The translations under genes were made by a program, and so were the position numbers. The notes under the pieces were generated by a model, which saw only the letters and a list, made by a program, of their open reading frames with translations, did no database searches and was not told where the DNA came from. Below are positions 7,395 through 8,900 of a stretch of 8,900 nt of DNA, piece by piece. Origin of the DNA: Syntrophaceae bacterium. GTDB taxonomy: Bacteria > Desulfobacterota > Syntrophia > Syntrophales > Smithellaceae. The stretch is from the NCBI GenBank assembly GCA_003506745.1, contig DNYQ01000046.1, forward strand, positions 1 to 8,900, given 5' to 3'. The number at the start of each line of letters is the position of its first letter. Position 1 is the first letter of the stretch.

Positions 7395-7892
7395 ATGAAA
7401 ACATACAAAATATTATGGCTGCTGCTGGCAGCTTTATTTCTGCCGGTAGTCTCGCTGGCGGCGGAAACGGGAAGTGCGTTGAAGGCGGATGTAATCCGTA
7501 AGGAACCGTATTCTGACGCCAAGAAAACAGGTGACATTGCACGCGGCGAAAAATTACAAATTCTTGGAAAAAAGGGAGCATGGCTGAATGTGAAAACAAC
7601 GAAAGCCGGCGGATGGGTTCGCCTGCTATCAGTTAAGCGCGGCGCAGCCAGCAGCGGTAGTCAGGTTAAAGGTGTACTGGATGTGGCCAGCGGCAGGGCA
7701 GGAACAGGTAAAGTGGTTGCCACAACCGGTGTGCGCGGCTTAAATGAAGAAGAGCTTAAAAACGCCAAATATAGTGAGGTCGAAGTGAAAAAGCTGGAGA
7801 GTTTTACAATAACTTCCGGGCAGGCACAACAGTTTGCCAAAAGCGGCGGTCTTAAAGCGGTCAAATTTAACTACCTGTCGGAACCACAATAA
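7395..7892 (+). CDS. exported SH3-like (SH3b) domain protein
   Basis: This is a 165-residue exported protein. A Sec signal peptide covers about residues 1-23 (Lys2/Lys5, then WLLLAALFLPVVSLAA). A single bacterial SH3-like domain follows (about 24-82), recognisable from its spacing of small and hydrophobic residues: ADVIRKEPYSDAKK, then LQILGKKGAWLNVKT, then GGWVRLLSV. Such domains usually bind peptidoglycan or protein partners in the envelope. The remaining tail (about 83-165), with TTGVRGLNEEELKNAK and GLKAVKFNYL, is not part of SH3 and looks like a separate conserved module. I chose ATG 7395 because AAGGGG (7384-7389) lies five bases upstream; the in-frame GTG at 7389 overlaps that site. 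It lies 51 bases after the CHASE2 gene and 14 bases before the M48 gene. The likely role is as a periplasmic adaptor or substrate-recruiting partner of the protease, which is an inference from context. Confidence 0.85.
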   Translation: MKTYKILWLLLAALFLPVVSLAAETGSALKADVIRKEPYSDAKKTGDIARGEKLQILGKKGAWLNVKTTKAGGWVRLLSVKRGAASSGSQVKGVLDVASGRAGTGKVVATTGVRGLNEEELKNAKYSEVEVKKLESFTITSGQAQQFAKSGGLKAVKFNYLSEPQ

Positions 7893-7906
7893 AGAAGGAG
7901 AAAAAT

Positions 7907-8785
7907 ATGCGTATAATTTACTTTTTTCTTGTTTTCATATTTGCCACATTTATATCACAAGCTCAGGCATTTGATCTTGGTGAAACATTAAAAGATGTAG
8001 TCAAAGAAAGTACTACTGGTAAAACAACTTCAACCAGCAACGCCACGGGCAGTGAAGGTAGTAAAAAAGCATTTAACTGGAAAAGCCCCTCTCCGCAGGA
8101 AGAAATTCAAATAGGGCGGGAAATTACCGGCAATCTGCTGGGTGCCTCTCCTTTGGTAAAAGATGCGGCACTGCAAAAATACGTCAATCAGGTTGGACGA
8201 TGGGTTGCTAATCAGAGTGAACGCGCTGATTTGCCCTGGCATTTCGGTGTTATTGAAAGCGAAGATATCAACGCTTTTGCCGCACCCGGTGGTTATGTAA
8301 TCATCACTAAAGGGCTTTATCGCAAACTGGAAAATGAAGCGCAACTGGCAGGAGTGCTTTCACACGAAATCGCCCACGTTGTCAGAAGCCATCACCTAAA
8401 GATTCTGCAGAAATCTCAACTGCTGGATTTGGGTGCAGGCCTGCTTGGCAAACAAATCGGCAAGGATAATCAGGTAATCCAAAAAGTAATCGGCAGCGGT
8501 GCGGAGATCTGCGCCCGAAGTCTTGATAAAAATGCCGAATTTGAAGCTGACCGTATGGGCGTGGCGCTGACCACAAGAGCTGGCTATGAGCCTTATGGAT
8601 TGCCCGAAGTATTGCAAACTATCGGGCAGACAGACAAAGATGAAAGCAGTGTCGCGCTGCTTTTTAAAACACATCCGCATCCTGATGACAGATTGTTAAA
8701 ACTGGATGAGGCAATCGGCAACCGGTTGGATAATGTTAAAGGTGGGAAAACTCTAAACAACAGGTTTTATAAATTGAAGAATTAG
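7907..8785 (+). CDS. exported M48-family zinc metalloprotease
   Basis: This 292-residue secreted peptidase of family M48 (Ste24/HtpX/BepA-LoiP relatives) probably cleaves misfolded or envelope proteins in the periplasm. The signal peptide is residues 1-21, ending AQA before Phe22, with no lipobox cysteine, so it should be soluble rather than a lipoprotein. A Thr/Ser/Gly-rich linker (about 35-58) precedes the catalytic domain. Conserved elements are NAFAAPGGYVIITKGL (122-137), the zinc site HEIAH (153-157, catalytic Glu154), the third ligand Glu211 within EFEAD (211-215), and THPHPDDR (255-262). All key residues are intact. There is no C-terminal TPR region, so it resembles the short LoiP/YcaL type rather than BepA. 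AAGGAG (7895-7900) sits six bases before the ATG. It is the last gene of the CHASE2-SH3-M48 operon, 14 bases after the SH3 gene. Confidence 0.95.
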   Translation: MRIIYFFLVFIFATFISQAQAFDLGETLKDVVKESTTGKTTSTSNATGSEGSKKAFNWKSPSPQEEIQIGREITGNLLGASPLVKDAALQKYVNQVGRWVANQSERADLPWHFGVIESEDINAFAAPGGYVIITKGLYRKLENEAQLAGVLSHEIAHVVRSHHLKILQKSQLLDLGAGLLGKQIGKDNQVIQKVIGSGAEICARSLDKNAEFEADRMGVALTTRAGYEPYGLPEVLQTIGQTDKDESSVALLFKTHPHPDDRLLKLDEAIGNRLDNVKGGKTLNNRFYKLKN

Positions 8786-8822
8786 AAAAATCGTCTTCCT
8801 CCCACTGAAGAACGCCGCAGGG

Positions 8823-8840
8823 AACCGGTTCAATCCGGTT
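8823..8840 (+). terminator. weak candidate terminator after the M48 gene
   Basis: AACCGG (8823-8828) and CCGGTT (8835-8840) form a six-pair hairpin with a six-base loop, 37 bases after the protease stop codon, with only a TTTT run (8844-8847) beyond it. The position suits an operon end, but the stem is short and the U-tract poor. Short open frames cross this region on both strands, so it could instead lie inside another gene or repeat. Confidence 0.25.
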
Positions 8841-8900
8841 ATCGTTTTCGCCGCAACGTGCCACAGAAGATCGATGTCCCGCCCTTGAGCTTTACCTGGA

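Overview
The window reads like a chromosomal segment of a Gram-negative bacterium, most likely a deltaproteobacterium (Desulfobacterota, perhaps Syntrophales-like). This placement is an inference. It rests on the two-subunit glycyl-tRNA synthetase, a GAF-containing PilB/GspE-type ATPase, exported proteins with Sec signal peptides, and a CHASE2 envelope sensor. No rRNA or tRNA gene is visible to anchor the taxonomy.

Layout. Positions 1-4937 are transcribed leftwards: glyQ (GTG start, very strong Shine-Dalgarno), glyS 16 bases later, then a GAF/PilB-like ATPase gene that runs off the left edge. The ATPase gene has its own good sigma-70-type promoter in the 128-base gap after glyS. A large hairpin spans the glyS stop codon and lies just before the -35 box of that promoter. 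Positions 4938-5657 hold no intact gene. This spacer contains a weak candidate promoter for glyQS, a compact 69-base inverted-repeat element that can fold into a three-way junction, a decayed IS1634-like transposase fragment broken by at least one frameshift and probably two, and an AT-rich stretch ending in a strong rightward promoter.

Positions 5658-8785 are a rightward three-gene operon. It encodes (1) a four-TM membrane protein with an extracytoplasmic CHASE2 sensor domain and a cytoplasmic C-terminal domain I do not recognise, (2) a secreted SH3-like protein with a distinctive C-terminal tail, and (3) a secreted M48 zinc metalloprotease with an intact HEXXH site. The tight spacing, good ribosome-binding sites and shared envelope location suggest an envelope-sensing and proteolysis module. 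This cassette is the most interesting part of the window.

The last 115 bases after the protease hold a weak hairpin and short open frames on both strands. Nothing there can be named.
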